From: a virus | IMG/VR virus record: IMGVR_UViG_3300032271_000925 | Location: 1-22,435 of that record | Length of the DNA: 22,435 nt | Reading direction: 5' to 3' (one strand) | Part shown: positions 7,882 to 15,249 of the stretch, in pieces | Layout: each line of letters starts with the position of its first letter | How positions within the stretch are numbered: position 1 is the stretch's first letter | The notes under the pieces: model-generated | Database searches by the model: none | The model's input: the letters and a program-made list of their open reading frames with translations, nothing else | What the model was told of the DNA's origin: nothing | Translations under genes and position numbers: made by a program

Positions 7882-9443
7882 TTCAAGATAACCTAACTGC
7901 TAAACAAAAAGATTATGCTGTGTTCTTGCCGGCTATTTCGGGCTTCTATGCCACATTTGTGGGCAAACAGCGTGATCCAGTAAATGGACCATATGTGGAT
8001 CCTGCTAGAATGCCAGCTGGTATCCAGGACATGGAACAGATGAACTGGCTCAATGATCAGAAGGGCCTGTTCCCTTATAAATGGTCATTGTACTCAGGTG
8101 GGCATGCCAATCTAGATTTGACCAAGTCAGATTGGTCAGAAGACATGGTTCGCAATAGAGATCCTAACACGCTCATGCTAGGCGATTCAGGTGGATTCCA
8201 GATTGCCAAAGGTCTTTGGGAAGGTGACTGGAAAGCCAATTCAGGATGTCCCAAGGCACAGAAGCGTAGGGAAGCCGTGGTCAAATGGTTAGATGGCATC
8301 TGTGATTATGGCATGACCTTGGATATTCCAACCTGGGTCATACACGACAAAAAAGCTGCTAAGGCATGTGGCATCAGTACCTTGCAAGAAGCCGTAGATG
8401 CTACCAAGTTCAACAATGAATTTTATATGAAGCATCGTAAGGGCATCCGTAACGGCGGTATGAAGGTCTTGAACGTGTTACAAGGTGCCAATCACCCAGA
8501 TGCCGATCGTTGGTATGACACAATGAAGCACTACTGCGATCCTACTCAATATCCAGACACACACTTCAATGGCTGGAGTATGGGTGGACAGAACATGTGT
8601 GATGTACACTTGGTCCTGCGTAGATTGGTAGCTTTAAGACATGACAACTTGTTACAACCAGGCATACATGATTGGATGCATTTTTTAGGCACAAGCAAAC
8701 TGGAATGGGCAGTGCTACTCACAGACATACAACGAGCGGTTCGCAAGTATGTAAATCCCAACTTTACCATCAGCTTTGACTGTGCCAGTCCGTTCCTTGC
8801 TACAGCAAATGGACAGGTGTATCATCACATTGATTTGCCGCACGAAGGAAAATGGTGTTATCGGATGAGTCCTATTGTGGATGACAAGAAGTACGCCACA
8901 GATACAAGACCATTTGGACCAGCTGTGCTTGCGGATGGTCTGATCAAGCATTTTGATGAAAGCCCAATCAGCCTACAACTACAGATGAAAGACATTTGCA
9001 TCTACAAGCCAGGCGATCTAAACAAAATTGGCAAAGAAGGTAAAACATCCTGGGACAGTTTCAGCTATGCTTTACTGATGGGACACAATGTTTGGATGCA
9101 CATCGAAGCAGTACAACGAGCTAATCGTGAGTATGATTCGGGCACTTGGCCGGCCATGATGTGTAACGAAAACGGGGACCATGCTCGATTCAAAGACATT
9201 GTGGATGCCATATTTGCCACACCAGATCGTGTCGAAGCCGAAGCCATTATTGAACACTATGATCGCTATTGGATGGATATTATTGGCACAAGAGGATTCA
9301 AAGGCAAGAAAGCCAAGAGTGGTCGTCCCATGTTTGATTTACTGTTTGATATTGAAGACGCAGAAGTTGACACTGAAGCAGACGATAGTGTACAATTAGA
9401 TGAGTCAGCACTGGATCAATTGGAACAGGAACAACGAACATGA
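7878..9443 (+). CDS. dpdA: DpdA-type DNA guanine transglycosylase (7-deazaguanine insertion)
   Basis: 521 aa TIM-barrel enzyme of the tRNA-guanine transglycosylase superfamily. Visible motifs are GDSGGFQ (DSGGFQ 103-108, base-binding Asp), GWSMGGQ (232-238, the substrate loop that in TGT contains the GGL/GG signature), HFLGTS (268-273, matching the HYLMG block) and SFDCASP with D301 at the position of the TGT nucleophile. The Cys-x-Cys-x-x-Cys-His zinc site and the tRNA-recognition end of canonical TGT are missing. This is what defines viral DpdA enzymes that exchange guanine in DNA for preQ0 or derivatives; the length and motif variants suggest a DpdA2-like form, a subfamily guess. The start is GTG at 7878, overlapping the clamp stop. 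The region 484-492 (PMFDLLFDI) followed by an acidic tail resembles a clamp-binding peptide. Confidence 0.85.
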   Translation: MIQDNLTAKQKDYAVFLPAISGFYATFVGKQRDPVNGPYVDPARMPAGIQDMEQMNWLNDQKGLFPYKWSLYSGGHANLDLTKSDWSEDMVRNRDPNTLMLGDSGGFQIAKGLWEGDWKANSGCPKAQKRREAVVKWLDGICDYGMTLDIPTWVIHDKKAAKACGISTLQEAVDATKFNNEFYMKHRKGIRNGGMKVLNVLQGANHPDADRWYDTMKHYCDPTQYPDTHFNGWSMGGQNMCDVHLVLRRLVALRHDNLLQPGIHDWMHFLGTSKLEWAVLLTDIQRAVRKYVNPNFTISFDCASPFLATANGQVYHHIDLPHEGKWCYRMSPIVDDKKYATDTRPFGPAVLADGLIKHFDESPISLQLQMKDICIYKPGDLNKIGKEGKTSWDSFSYALLMGHNVWMHIEAVQRANREYDSGTWPAMMCNENGDHARFKDIVDAIFATPDRVEAEAIIEHYDRYWMDIIGTRGFKGKKAKSGRPMFDLLFDIEDAEVDTEADDSVQLDESALDQLEQEQRT

Positions 9444-9955
9444 ATCGAGCAGGACACAAAGATGTAGATTTTTTTACAGGAACCGAAGTAGAACACACGC
9501 CTGCTTACGGAATGAAGACCTTGTTTGTAGTGGGCGTGCAAACCCACGATAACATCGTCAAACATGTACGAGCCAACAGTGTGACGCACATTTATTTTGG
9601 TGCCAACCAAAGTTTTCCACGTTTGGAAACTGACGATGGTCCGGGATGGAGTCCTTGGGAACTCATGATCATGACCTGTTTGGATGCTGGTTTTTGGTGC
9701 ACACTTGACATGGATGTGTCACAGGTGGAAGGCATGCTTGAATCCAGATTTCTAGAATATCATAATTTTATTCCCATGATTTCGGTCAAACTGCCCTATA
9801 TACGACAGCTGGGATATAATGCTACAATTAAGCTAGACGACCGAGACTTTGCCTCAACCAATCCCGGAGTCTGGTGTCATAGCGTACATGCGTTACAGGA
9901 CCGTACTAAGTTTACGGCGTGGAATCAATATACCAAAGATGAGATAGTAAAATGA
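9440..9955 (+). CDS. Conserved unknown protein encoded directly after dpdA
   Basis: 171 aa, start ATG overlapping the dpdA stop (ATGA). I recognise no enzyme family. The protein begins with an FFTGTEVEHTPAYG segment, has a buried strand KTLFVVGV, and a highly polar C-terminal half with KLDDRDF and NPGVWCHSVH. The predicted layout is mixed alpha/beta. Three cysteines are scattered and do not form a radical-SAM CxxxCxxC cluster, so it is not QueE. The clustered Asp, Asp-Arg-Asp and His residues could form an active site, but this is only an impression. Because it is translated right after the transglycosylase, it is a candidate accessory factor of DNA modification, for example targeting or a further step on the base. 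Confidence 0.85.
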   Translation: MNRAGHKDVDFFTGTEVEHTPAYGMKTLFVVGVQTHDNIVKHVRANSVTHIYFGANQSFPRLETDDGPGWSPWELMIMTCLDAGFWCTLDMDVSQVEGMLESRFLEYHNFIPMISVKLPYIRQLGYNATIKLDDRDFASTNPGVWCHSVHALQDRTKFTAWNQYTKDEIVK

Positions 9956-10383
9956 AAATTGGACTGAGTTTCAGCCGTTGTATTCGAGACATTGTGGACG
10001 GTGTGGTCGACATTGACGATGTGCTGGTGATCATCAGTCGCACCGACTTTGACCCACACGATGACGAACAGTGGCGCAGTCTTTGGCTGGGCTATGGTGG
10101 CGGGCAAACCATGGGCAGTCCTTTCAGCAGTCCTGAATGGATTGGCTACACAGACCAAGATGAAGATCGATTGAGAAGCGTCAGCATAGAACTTTGGGAG
10201 TCTGGAAAGTTACATCAACCCAGAAAATTTGGCACACATCCTAGACGACTTCCTTACGTGTGGCTGGATACAGTGTTGTCCGATGACCAGATCAACACCA
10301 ACCCAGCGGCCAAGTTGGCCTGGCAACATTTTCAAACAGTGGCTGGCTTGACCGGCGTTAGACTTGACCAACACAAGGAATAA
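9952..10383 (+). CDS. Conserved unknown phage protein
   Basis: 143 aa, beginning ATG at 9952 inside the stop of the previous gene (ATGA). It starts with a compact hydrophobic segment MKIGLSFSRCIRDI followed by VDIDDVLVIISRTDFDP, suggesting a small alpha/beta fold with a Rossmann-like first strand and an acidic turn. The middle is rich in Gly and Trp (LWLGYGGG) and the end is polar. No catalytic signature is recognisable. The Asp-rich DIDD and the TDFDPHDD segment could bind metal. It is part of the dpdA operon by position and overlap. A role in modification is possible only by context. Confidence 0.82.
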   Translation: MKIGLSFSRCIRDIVDGVVDIDDVLVIISRTDFDPHDDEQWRSLWLGYGGGQTMGSPFSSPEWIGYTDQDEDRLRSVSIELWESGKLHQPRKFGTHPRRLPYVWLDTVLSDDQINTNPAAKLAWQHFQTVAGLTGVRLDQHKE

Positions 10384-10385
10384 AA

Positions 10386-10724
10386 ATGGATCTTACACCC
10401 GAAACACCGGCCCAGGGCATACTGAAAAAGAACAATTGGGGAGACGCTATGACTTATCAAGTGACCTGTGAATGTGGACAACCTGACCATGAACACACAG
10501 TCTGGATTGAAGCCAGTGAAACTGGTGTGGAAGTACAGGTATATGTCACAGTCAAAACTGACTTTTGGTCCAAGACACGCTGGTCGCACATGTGGCAGTT
10601 GCTGACAAAAGGCCATGTGCGATGTGAAACCATAATTGGCATGACCCAACAACAGGCCATGAACTATGCCGCAACTTTGCATCACGCAGTAGAAGATGTC
10701 ACTAGATTTAGGAAAGCACCATGA
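10386..10724 (+). CDS. Small unknown protein with a Cys/His cluster
   Basis: 112 aa. The ATG at 10386 follows AAGGAA (10375-10380) with a 5-base spacer. A second Met (residue 22) begins the conserved-looking part MTYQVTCECGQPDHEHTVWI. C28-x-C30 and the following DHEH could be half of a metal site. The rest alternates beta strands (EVQVYVTVKT) and a helix ending RFRKAP. There is no known family that I can name. It lies two bases after the previous stop and overlaps the next start, so it is operonic with dpdA. It may be a small nucleic-acid-binding or zinc-binding protein, which is a guess. Confidence 0.75.
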   Translation: MDLTPETPAQGILKKNNWGDAMTYQVTCECGQPDHEHTVWIEASETGVEVQVYVTVKTDFWSKTRWSHMWQLLTKGHVRCETIIGMTQQQAMNYAATLHHAVEDVTRFRKAP

Positions 10725-10990
10725 TCCGACGTTGGTTAAATCGTGTAATACAGTGGGCAGATGGATATAATAATCATACACTGGAAATTGGTTCTCCGCC
10801 CTATATTGAAATGCCAACACCATTGAGATTCAAGGTGCAACCGGCTGCAGGCGGAACCATTGTTGAGATCGTCCATTGGGATCGCAAGACATGCGAAGAT
10901 CGTGTAAACTTACACATTATACCTGACTCTGAATCGGACATGCCGCAAGCCATTGCTCGAATCATAACCATTGAACTATTGAAAGCCTAA
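10721..10990 (+). CDS. Small unknown protein
   Basis: 89 aa, ATG at 10721 overlapping the previous stop (ATGA). A basic N-terminal helix (MIRRWLNRVIQWADG) is followed by beta strands (RFKVQPAAGGTIVEIVHW) and a C-terminal helix (AIARIITIELLKA). No domain is recognised. It is read as a real gene because it fits into the overlap chain of the dpdA operon and shares its codon habits. Function unknown. Confidence 0.75.
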   Translation: MIRRWLNRVIQWADGYNNHTLEIGSPPYIEMPTPLRFKVQPAAGGTIVEIVHWDRKTCEDRVNLHIIPDSESDMPQAIARIITIELLKA

Positions 10991-10991
10991 C

Positions 10992-11435
10992 ATGATACAA
11001 CAACAAAGAGAAACTGCGGAACGTATCCGCGAAGCCGCTGAACGCAAAATCTGGATCACATTCCGTAGAGAAGGCATACATCGCTATCCGGCGGCTGCTA
11101 CCGATCCGCTGTTGTGTACACCAGGTGAATATGATGTCAGCTTCCTGGCCAACGCACACAGACACATATTCCATTTCAGAGTTTGGATTGATGTGTTCCA
11201 CAACGACAGAGACATTGAGTTTATACAGTTCAAACGCTGGCTGGAAGGTCTTTACAGCCGAGACATTCTCGAACTAGACTTCAAAAGTTGTGAGATGATC
11301 GCAGATGACCTATATATACAGATAGCAGATCGATATCCCAATCGAGCTGTCTGGATCGAAGTGGCCGAAGATGGCGAGAATGGCTGCTTGATCAAATATG
11401 AACTTTCTCGCCCTAGTTTATCAATTGTGATCTAA
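10992..11435 (+). CDS. Probable T-fold (QueD/PTPS-like) paralogue
   Basis: 147 aa. Its order of residues follows the 6-pyruvoyltetrahydropterin synthase fold: H30 in GIHRYPAA, then the His pair H56/H58 in AHRHIFHFRVWI at the place of the HGH zinc site, then an acidic-aromatic IEFIQFKRW where QueD has its MVxDFxxLK strand, then SCEMIADDL (99-107) at the place of the substrate-holding Glu block (T-S-E-N in QueD), and finally the strand WIEVAED. The Asp-His of the catalytic triad falls in a deleted segment (LELDFKSC), so ordinary QueD activity is unlikely. C42 could stand in for the catalytic Cys but its spacing is off. It is the penultimate gene of the dpdA chain (ATG at 10992, TAATG at its end). 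The fold call is my own alignment by eye. Confidence 0.5.
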   Translation: MIQQQRETAERIREAAERKIWITFRREGIHRYPAAATDPLLCTPGEYDVSFLANAHRHIFHFRVWIDVFHNDRDIEFIQFKRWLEGLYSRDILELDFKSCEMIADDLYIQIADRYPNRAVWIEVAEDGENGCLIKYELSRPSLSIVI

Positions 11436-12178
11436 TGCATACGTTGTATCTTGGACCAAGCTGGGCGGTCCAAAGTTATGAATCACATACAGGACTCAAC
11501 GATCCTGTCAAAACCAATCTGGCTCAAGAACTAGGATTGACCAATTATACTTCATTGGCTCGATATGCTCACAGCAATCTTGATCAATTCATGATGGCTC
11601 AACAGTTTATGCAACGGCATACAAAATTGGCACCGTTTAGGATTGTGTTTGTGACTGCCAACTCGTTACGAGATGGACCTCAAGACTCGGTCATGAGCGA
11701 GGTCGAGTGGGCCAAGGTCTTTTTGGTCAGTCGCGATCCTGTGGACATAGCCATGAGTCTTGAACAGGAATTTTATAAACGACTAGACGCTCTTGGCATT
11801 CCGGTAGCCTTGATCGGCGCACACACCGATGTTGTGTGTGAATCTCATAACAATATCACTGTGATACATCCAAGCTGGCAAAATTTTCTTGGAGAGCAAT
11901 CGGGCCTGGCACAATTCCGTGGATGGGCTGCGGATATCGCACATAGATGGTTACAAGGCATATATATACCTGAATCAGGCCCACCTGCCACATTTGAACT
12001 GGGTCAAGATCCGTCACCAGCAGTGGTTGATGAGGTATATAAAATAATAGTTAAAACTTGGATGAAAATGGGAAAACACAAGTTGTTCAGTGGAGCTCAT
12101 CCAAACATCCAGGGCAATCAGTTGTTTGCCCAAGAAATTGCCAAACCATTCAAACAATGGATTGACAATGCTGTATAA
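11435..12178 (+). CDS. SGNH/GDSL hydrolase-like phage protein
   Basis: 247 aa, start ATG 11435 overlapping the previous stop (TAATG). The N-terminus reads LYLGPSWAVQSYE with S9 at the position of the SGNH nucleophile after a beta strand. The middle has a strand RIVFVTANSL. The C-terminus has GAHPNIQGNQLFAQEI with H222, like the final block (D-x-x-H-P-x-x-x-G) of SGNH esterases. The Asp three residues before that His is Ser219, and the Gly and Asn of blocks II/III are not clear, so the oxyanion hole or triad may be altered. If active it would be a carbohydrate esterase or deacetylase, which would suit the sugar genes that follow. It closes the dpdA operon; the next promoter begins within its last codons. 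Confidence 0.5.
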   Translation: MHTLYLGPSWAVQSYESHTGLNDPVKTNLAQELGLTNYTSLARYAHSNLDQFMMAQQFMQRHTKLAPFRIVFVTANSLRDGPQDSVMSEVEWAKVFLVSRDPVDIAMSLEQEFYKRLDALGIPVALIGAHTDVVCESHNNITVIHPSWQNFLGEQSGLAQFRGWAADIAHRWLQGIYIPESGPPATFELGQDPSPAVVDEVYKIIVKTWMKMGKHKLFSGAHPNIQGNQLFAQEIAKPFKQWIDNAV

Positions 12179-12190
12179 AACTTGTATACT
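12162..12190 (+). promoter_or_regulatory. Sigma-70-type promoter before the decoration cluster
   Basis: TTGACA at 12162-12167 and TATACT at 12185-12190 are separated by 17 bases. The -35 lies inside the last codons of the SGNH-like gene. The promoter serves the small gene at 12224 (AAGGAA at 12213-12218) and probably the following sugar genes, which are linked by overlaps. Confidence 0.8.
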
Positions 12191-12223
12191 AACTTTAATC
12201 AACGTAATCTAAAAGGAAGAACC

Positions 12224-12451
12224 ATGGGCAAGCCCCAACACAAACCCAATCCAAGAGCAATCGCTGTCATGGACGATCTTGATCTTTTTCGCGACTTCTG
12301 TGTCGAGTATGGTTATCGATTCAGAGAAGAAGATCTTTACAACTTCAAGAGCTATGCTTGGCAACAGTACAACAAGTACAGCCAAGGTAAAAATGCCAAG
12401 AACATGTGGGAGGAAGACACCCGCAGGTTTGCCGGATATCGTCGTGGTTAA
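12224..12451 (+). CDS. Small conserved hypothetical protein (75 aa)
   Basis: 75 aa, starting at the ATG 12224 because AAGGAA lies 5 bases upstream; the open frame extends further upstream through the promoter but without a usable site. The protein is basic and aromatic: an N-terminal GKPQHKPNPRAIAVMDD, then FRDFCVEYGYRF and a helix rich in Tyr and Lys ending in NMWEEDTRRFAGYRRG. No signal peptide, membrane segment or catalytic motif is present. The style is that of small nucleic-acid or virion-associated phage proteins, but no function can be assigned. It has its own strong promoter, which implies substantial expression. The next gene starts immediately after its stop codon. Confidence 0.75.
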   Translation: MGKPQHKPNPRAIAVMDDLDLFRDFCVEYGYRFREEDLYNFKSYAWQQYNKYSQGKNAKNMWEEDTRRFAGYRRG

Positions 12452-13090
12452 ATGAAACATTGGTTTGTGATTTTTCCTCCTGGTGCAGGTGGCAATCATC
12501 TGGCCAATTTATTGAGTTTAGAACATAGTTTTACTACCAGATTTGATAATTCAGTTTACACGACTCAGATCGATAGCAAGAACAAGAGCGTGCATCCGGA
12601 TATTGAATCAGGCACCAATCTAGACCACACATACATATCAAAAAATCTAGAACAGTTGGTAAATCAAAACACTGTGATGTGCGGGCATCTGAACGAATAT
12701 GTGCTGTTCACCGAACAACCGTATTTTAAACAATTTAATAACAAATTGTTTTTTCTAATGAAATTTCCCGAATATCACACTCGTGCATTTGCCAGAATTG
12801 AACAGCATAGCGAAGGCAAAATACCCAAATGGCTTTACAGTGAAGTTAGCATGATGTACAGAAATTTTGAAATACTCAAAATGTTAGCCAAAGAATCTTT
12901 TGGTCAACCGTGTGTTTACATCGAGACTGAAATGCTGTATAATGAAAATATTGCTCCGTTATTTTTATCTATAAAGAACAGTCTGAATCAGTTTGAGCTT
13001 GATTTGGATTTTGACATTGATATGAATCTAGTGCAACAAACACACCAATTGTGGTTACAAAGAAATTATCCTAAGGGGTTTGAACAATGA
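12452..13090 (+). CDS. P-loop sulfotransferase-like protein
   Basis: 212 aa. The start ATG directly follows the previous TAA. The N-terminus WFVIFPPGAGGNHLANLL places a glycine-rich loop (PPGAGGNH, residues 9-16) after the first beta strand, as in sulfotransferases, where it binds the 5'-phosphosulfate of PAPS, or in nucleotide kinases without the GK(S/T) lysine. The absence of GKS/GKT argues against an ATPase. Relatives in this style are found next to glycosyltransferases in phage and bacterial surface clusters. It overlaps the glycosyltransferase gene by 4 bases. Base composition is more AT-rich than in the flanking genes (many AAT, TTT, ATA codons), which may indicate a separate origin. 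Sulfate transfer is inferred from the loop only. Confidence 0.45.
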   Translation: MKHWFVIFPPGAGGNHLANLLSLEHSFTTRFDNSVYTTQIDSKNKSVHPDIESGTNLDHTYISKNLEQLVNQNTVMCGHLNEYVLFTEQPYFKQFNNKLFFLMKFPEYHTRAFARIEQHSEGKIPKWLYSEVSMMYRNFEILKMLAKESFGQPCVYIETEMLYNENIAPLFLSIKNSLNQFELDLDFDIDMNLVQQTHQLWLQRNYPKGFEQ

Positions 13091-14292
13091 GAAAACTGTT
13101 TTACATGGGGCTTGAAAGCTACGAGGCCCGCTACACTCTACAACTGACTGAATGGAATCGGCGTGTGTTTGATCGACGTGGCCTGGACGTGGTGTATGTT
13201 CCCGGAAGCACCATTGACAACACACAGAGCATCAGCGTAGGGCAGGTGCTAGACGCACACGGACGCAGTTATTTTTCAATGAGCCAGATGATGAACCTGG
13301 TGCAGATGATGAGAAATGGAGAAGTTACCAATGAAGATATTATCTACTTTGAAGACATGTTTCAACCCGGTATCGAGAGCTTACCTTATATTCTCGATCA
13401 AGTTGATCCTGCTCAGCGTCCTAGGATTTATGTTCGCTGTCTTGCTCAAGCCATTGACCCTGATGATTTCGTTCATGTATGGGGCATGGCAGGCTGGATG
13501 TCGACTTATGAAAAGATGGTTAACCAATTTGTAACAGGTGTACTGGCCACAAACGAAGAGATGGTGGCTCATATGCGTATTGCTGGTTGGACTGCGCCAA
13601 TTTACAATATATCAGGCCTGGCATTCAACAAAGACGAAGTTGTAGAACGCATCGGTGGTCGTGAAAATATTCAACCGTTTGACCAAAGAAAGATGCGTGT
13701 GGGTTTTGCCGCAAGATTTGATCAAGAGAAACAGCCAGGATTCTTCATGGACTTGATTGAAATGTATCATAACCAAGGACGACACCGAAACGTTGAGTTC
13801 GCCATCATGCAAGGTGGCCCATTACGCAGTAACAATCCTGAATACGTCACTCGTGCTAGAGTGTTACAAAGTGAAGGTCGACTGGTAATTTACGAAAACT
13901 TAAAGAAAAATGATTATTATAATTTGCTTAATGATACTCGTGTTTTGTTTAACTGTGCTTTACAGGACTGGGTCTCGAACACCGTTAGCGAAGCTGACAC
14001 TCTGGGTTGCAATGTTTTATATCCTGCTTATCGCAGTTTTCCTGAGACATTTGCTGACGACCCTAATCGATTATATGTTCCTTGGTCGATAGATGATGCC
14101 TATCACAAGTTAGAAAACCTGTTACAGGCACCACATCACAACATGGGCCTGATCAGTGACTGGACTGATGCCACTGCAGATCGTATCGTGGACATATTAC
14201 AAGGTTCAGGTGAGCAGTGGAATCGTGCAGGCACGCGATATCGAGATCATGTGAGTCAAGCCAAATATCCAGTGAGAAAGATCGAAAAATGA
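13087..14292 (+). CDS. GT-B-fold glycosyltransferase
   Basis: 401 aa, ATG at 13087 overlapping the previous stop (ATGA). The C-terminal half shows a GT-B nucleotide-sugar domain: the linker and first strand MRVGFAARFDQEKQPGFF (R and K that contact the donor phosphates in GT4 enzymes), the strand VEFAIMQGG, and the acidic block WVSNTVSEADTLGCNVLYP, comparable to the E-x7-E region that holds the ribose and sugar. The N-terminal half would bind the acceptor. It has no signal peptide or transmembrane segment. It is followed with overlap by a GalE epimerase, so a UDP-galactose-type donor is plausible. The acceptor might be a host or virion glycan; modified DNA bases are also conceivable, as T4 glucosylates its DNA, but nothing in the sequence shows this. 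Confidence 0.7.
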   Translation: MRKLFYMGLESYEARYTLQLTEWNRRVFDRRGLDVVYVPGSTIDNTQSISVGQVLDAHGRSYFSMSQMMNLVQMMRNGEVTNEDIIYFEDMFQPGIESLPYILDQVDPAQRPRIYVRCLAQAIDPDDFVHVWGMAGWMSTYEKMVNQFVTGVLATNEEMVAHMRIAGWTAPIYNISGLAFNKDEVVERIGGRENIQPFDQRKMRVGFAARFDQEKQPGFFMDLIEMYHNQGRHRNVEFAIMQGGPLRSNNPEYVTRARVLQSEGRLVIYENLKKNDYYNLLNDTRVLFNCALQDWVSNTVSEADTLGCNVLYPAYRSFPETFADDPNRLYVPWSIDDAYHKLENLLQAPHHNMGLISDWTDATADRIVDILQGSGEQWNRAGTRYRDHVSQAKYPVRKIEK

Positions 14293-15245
14293 AAATAGCA
14301 GTTACCGGCGCCGCCGGCTACATCGGTGGTCAAACCCTATTAAACTTGGTGGATCAAGGCCATGAGGTATTGGGTATTGATAACCGGATACCGCCCAAGC
14401 ACTTGTTAAAGACTCCGGGAGTTTGGTGGCACACCGGCGATTACGCCACTGAATTGGCCTTTGCTGGCCTACATCAGTTCCAGCCCGATGCTATCATACA
14501 CTGTGCTGGGACAAGCCTGGTTGGTCCCAGCGTAACTACTCCTGCTGTTTATTACGAAAACAATTTTGTAAAGACCAAACAGTTGTTGGACTTTTTGATC
14601 GTGAACAAAATGACTTCGACTAGAATCATATTCAGCAGTAGCGCAGCCACTTATGGTGAACCGGTCATGACTCCGTGCCAGGAAACAGATCCGGCCGAAC
14701 CAATCAGCCCATATGGTCAAAGCAAGCTCATGATCGAATGGATGTTGGCCAGTTATGGTCAGGCCTATGGCATTGATTCGGTCGTGTTCCGTTACTTTAA
14801 TGCCTGCGGTGCAGACAGTCGTGCTCGACACGGACAAGAACCCGGTGCCACACACATCATTGCTCGAGTGCTTGAAGCCATACGTGATGGTAGCGATCAG
14901 TTTGTGTTGAATGGCACGGATTTTGCCACCGAAGACGGTACCTGCATCAGAGATTATATTCACGTAGAAGATCTTGCTCGGGCACATATACTGGCTGTAG
15001 ATCCGGCCATACCCGGTGGTGTATATAACCTAGGCACCAATCAAGGCTACAGCAATTTGCAAATACTACACGGTGCTATTGGTGTAACCAAACAGGATTT
15101 GGCCTATAACGTTGGCCCACGCAGATCCGGAGATCCAGCTACCTTGACAGCCGACGCCAGCAAGTTCATGGCCGTAAGCGATTGGAAACCTCAATGGGGT
15201 CTTGAAGACATAATCACGCATGCCTGGGCCTGGTACAATAAGTAA
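14289..15245 (+). CDS. galE: UDP-glucose 4-epimerase (GalE-like, extended SDR)
   Basis: 318 aa, start ATG at 14289 overlapping the previous stop by ATGA; the longer upstream frame is the end of the glycosyltransferase gene read in another phase. It shows the NAD-binding TGAAGYIG at 6-13, the catalytic Ser region FSSSAATYG (115-123), Y142 and K146 of YGQSK, RYFNACGA, the substrate-binding segment CIRDYIHVEDLA, and the late GPRRSGDPA motif that contacts UDP. All are intact, so it should interconvert UDP-glucose and UDP-galactose or their N-acetyl forms. It is a little shorter than E. coli GalE (338 aa). It supplies donor sugar for the neighbouring glycosyltransferase. Confidence 0.93.
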   Translation: MKIAVTGAAGYIGGQTLLNLVDQGHEVLGIDNRIPPKHLLKTPGVWWHTGDYATELAFAGLHQFQPDAIIHCAGTSLVGPSVTTPAVYYENNFVKTKQLLDFLIVNKMTSTRIIFSSSAATYGEPVMTPCQETDPAEPISPYGQSKLMIEWMLASYGQAYGIDSVVFRYFNACGADSRARHGQEPGATHIIARVLEAIRDGSDQFVLNGTDFATEDGTCIRDYIHVEDLARAHILAVDPAIPGGVYNLGTNQGYSNLQILHGAIGVTKQDLAYNVGPRRSGDPATLTADASKFMAVSDWKPQWGLEDIITHAWAWYNK

Positions 15246-15249
15246 ACTT

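Noticed and set aside
9440-9955. Possible QueE (7-carboxy-7-deazaguanine synthase) because of its place after dpdA
   Set aside because: There is no CxxxCxxC radical-SAM cluster; the three visible cysteines are scattered.
11435-12178. Assignment as a confident SGNH esterase
   Set aside because: S9 and H222 fit, but Ser219 replaces the usual Asp and the Gly/Asn oxyanion blocks are unclear, so it is listed only as SGNH-like.
14469-14987. A 172-aa minus-strand open frame across the epimerase gene
   Set aside because: The plus-strand GalE motifs are unmistakable and the minus frame has no domain pattern.
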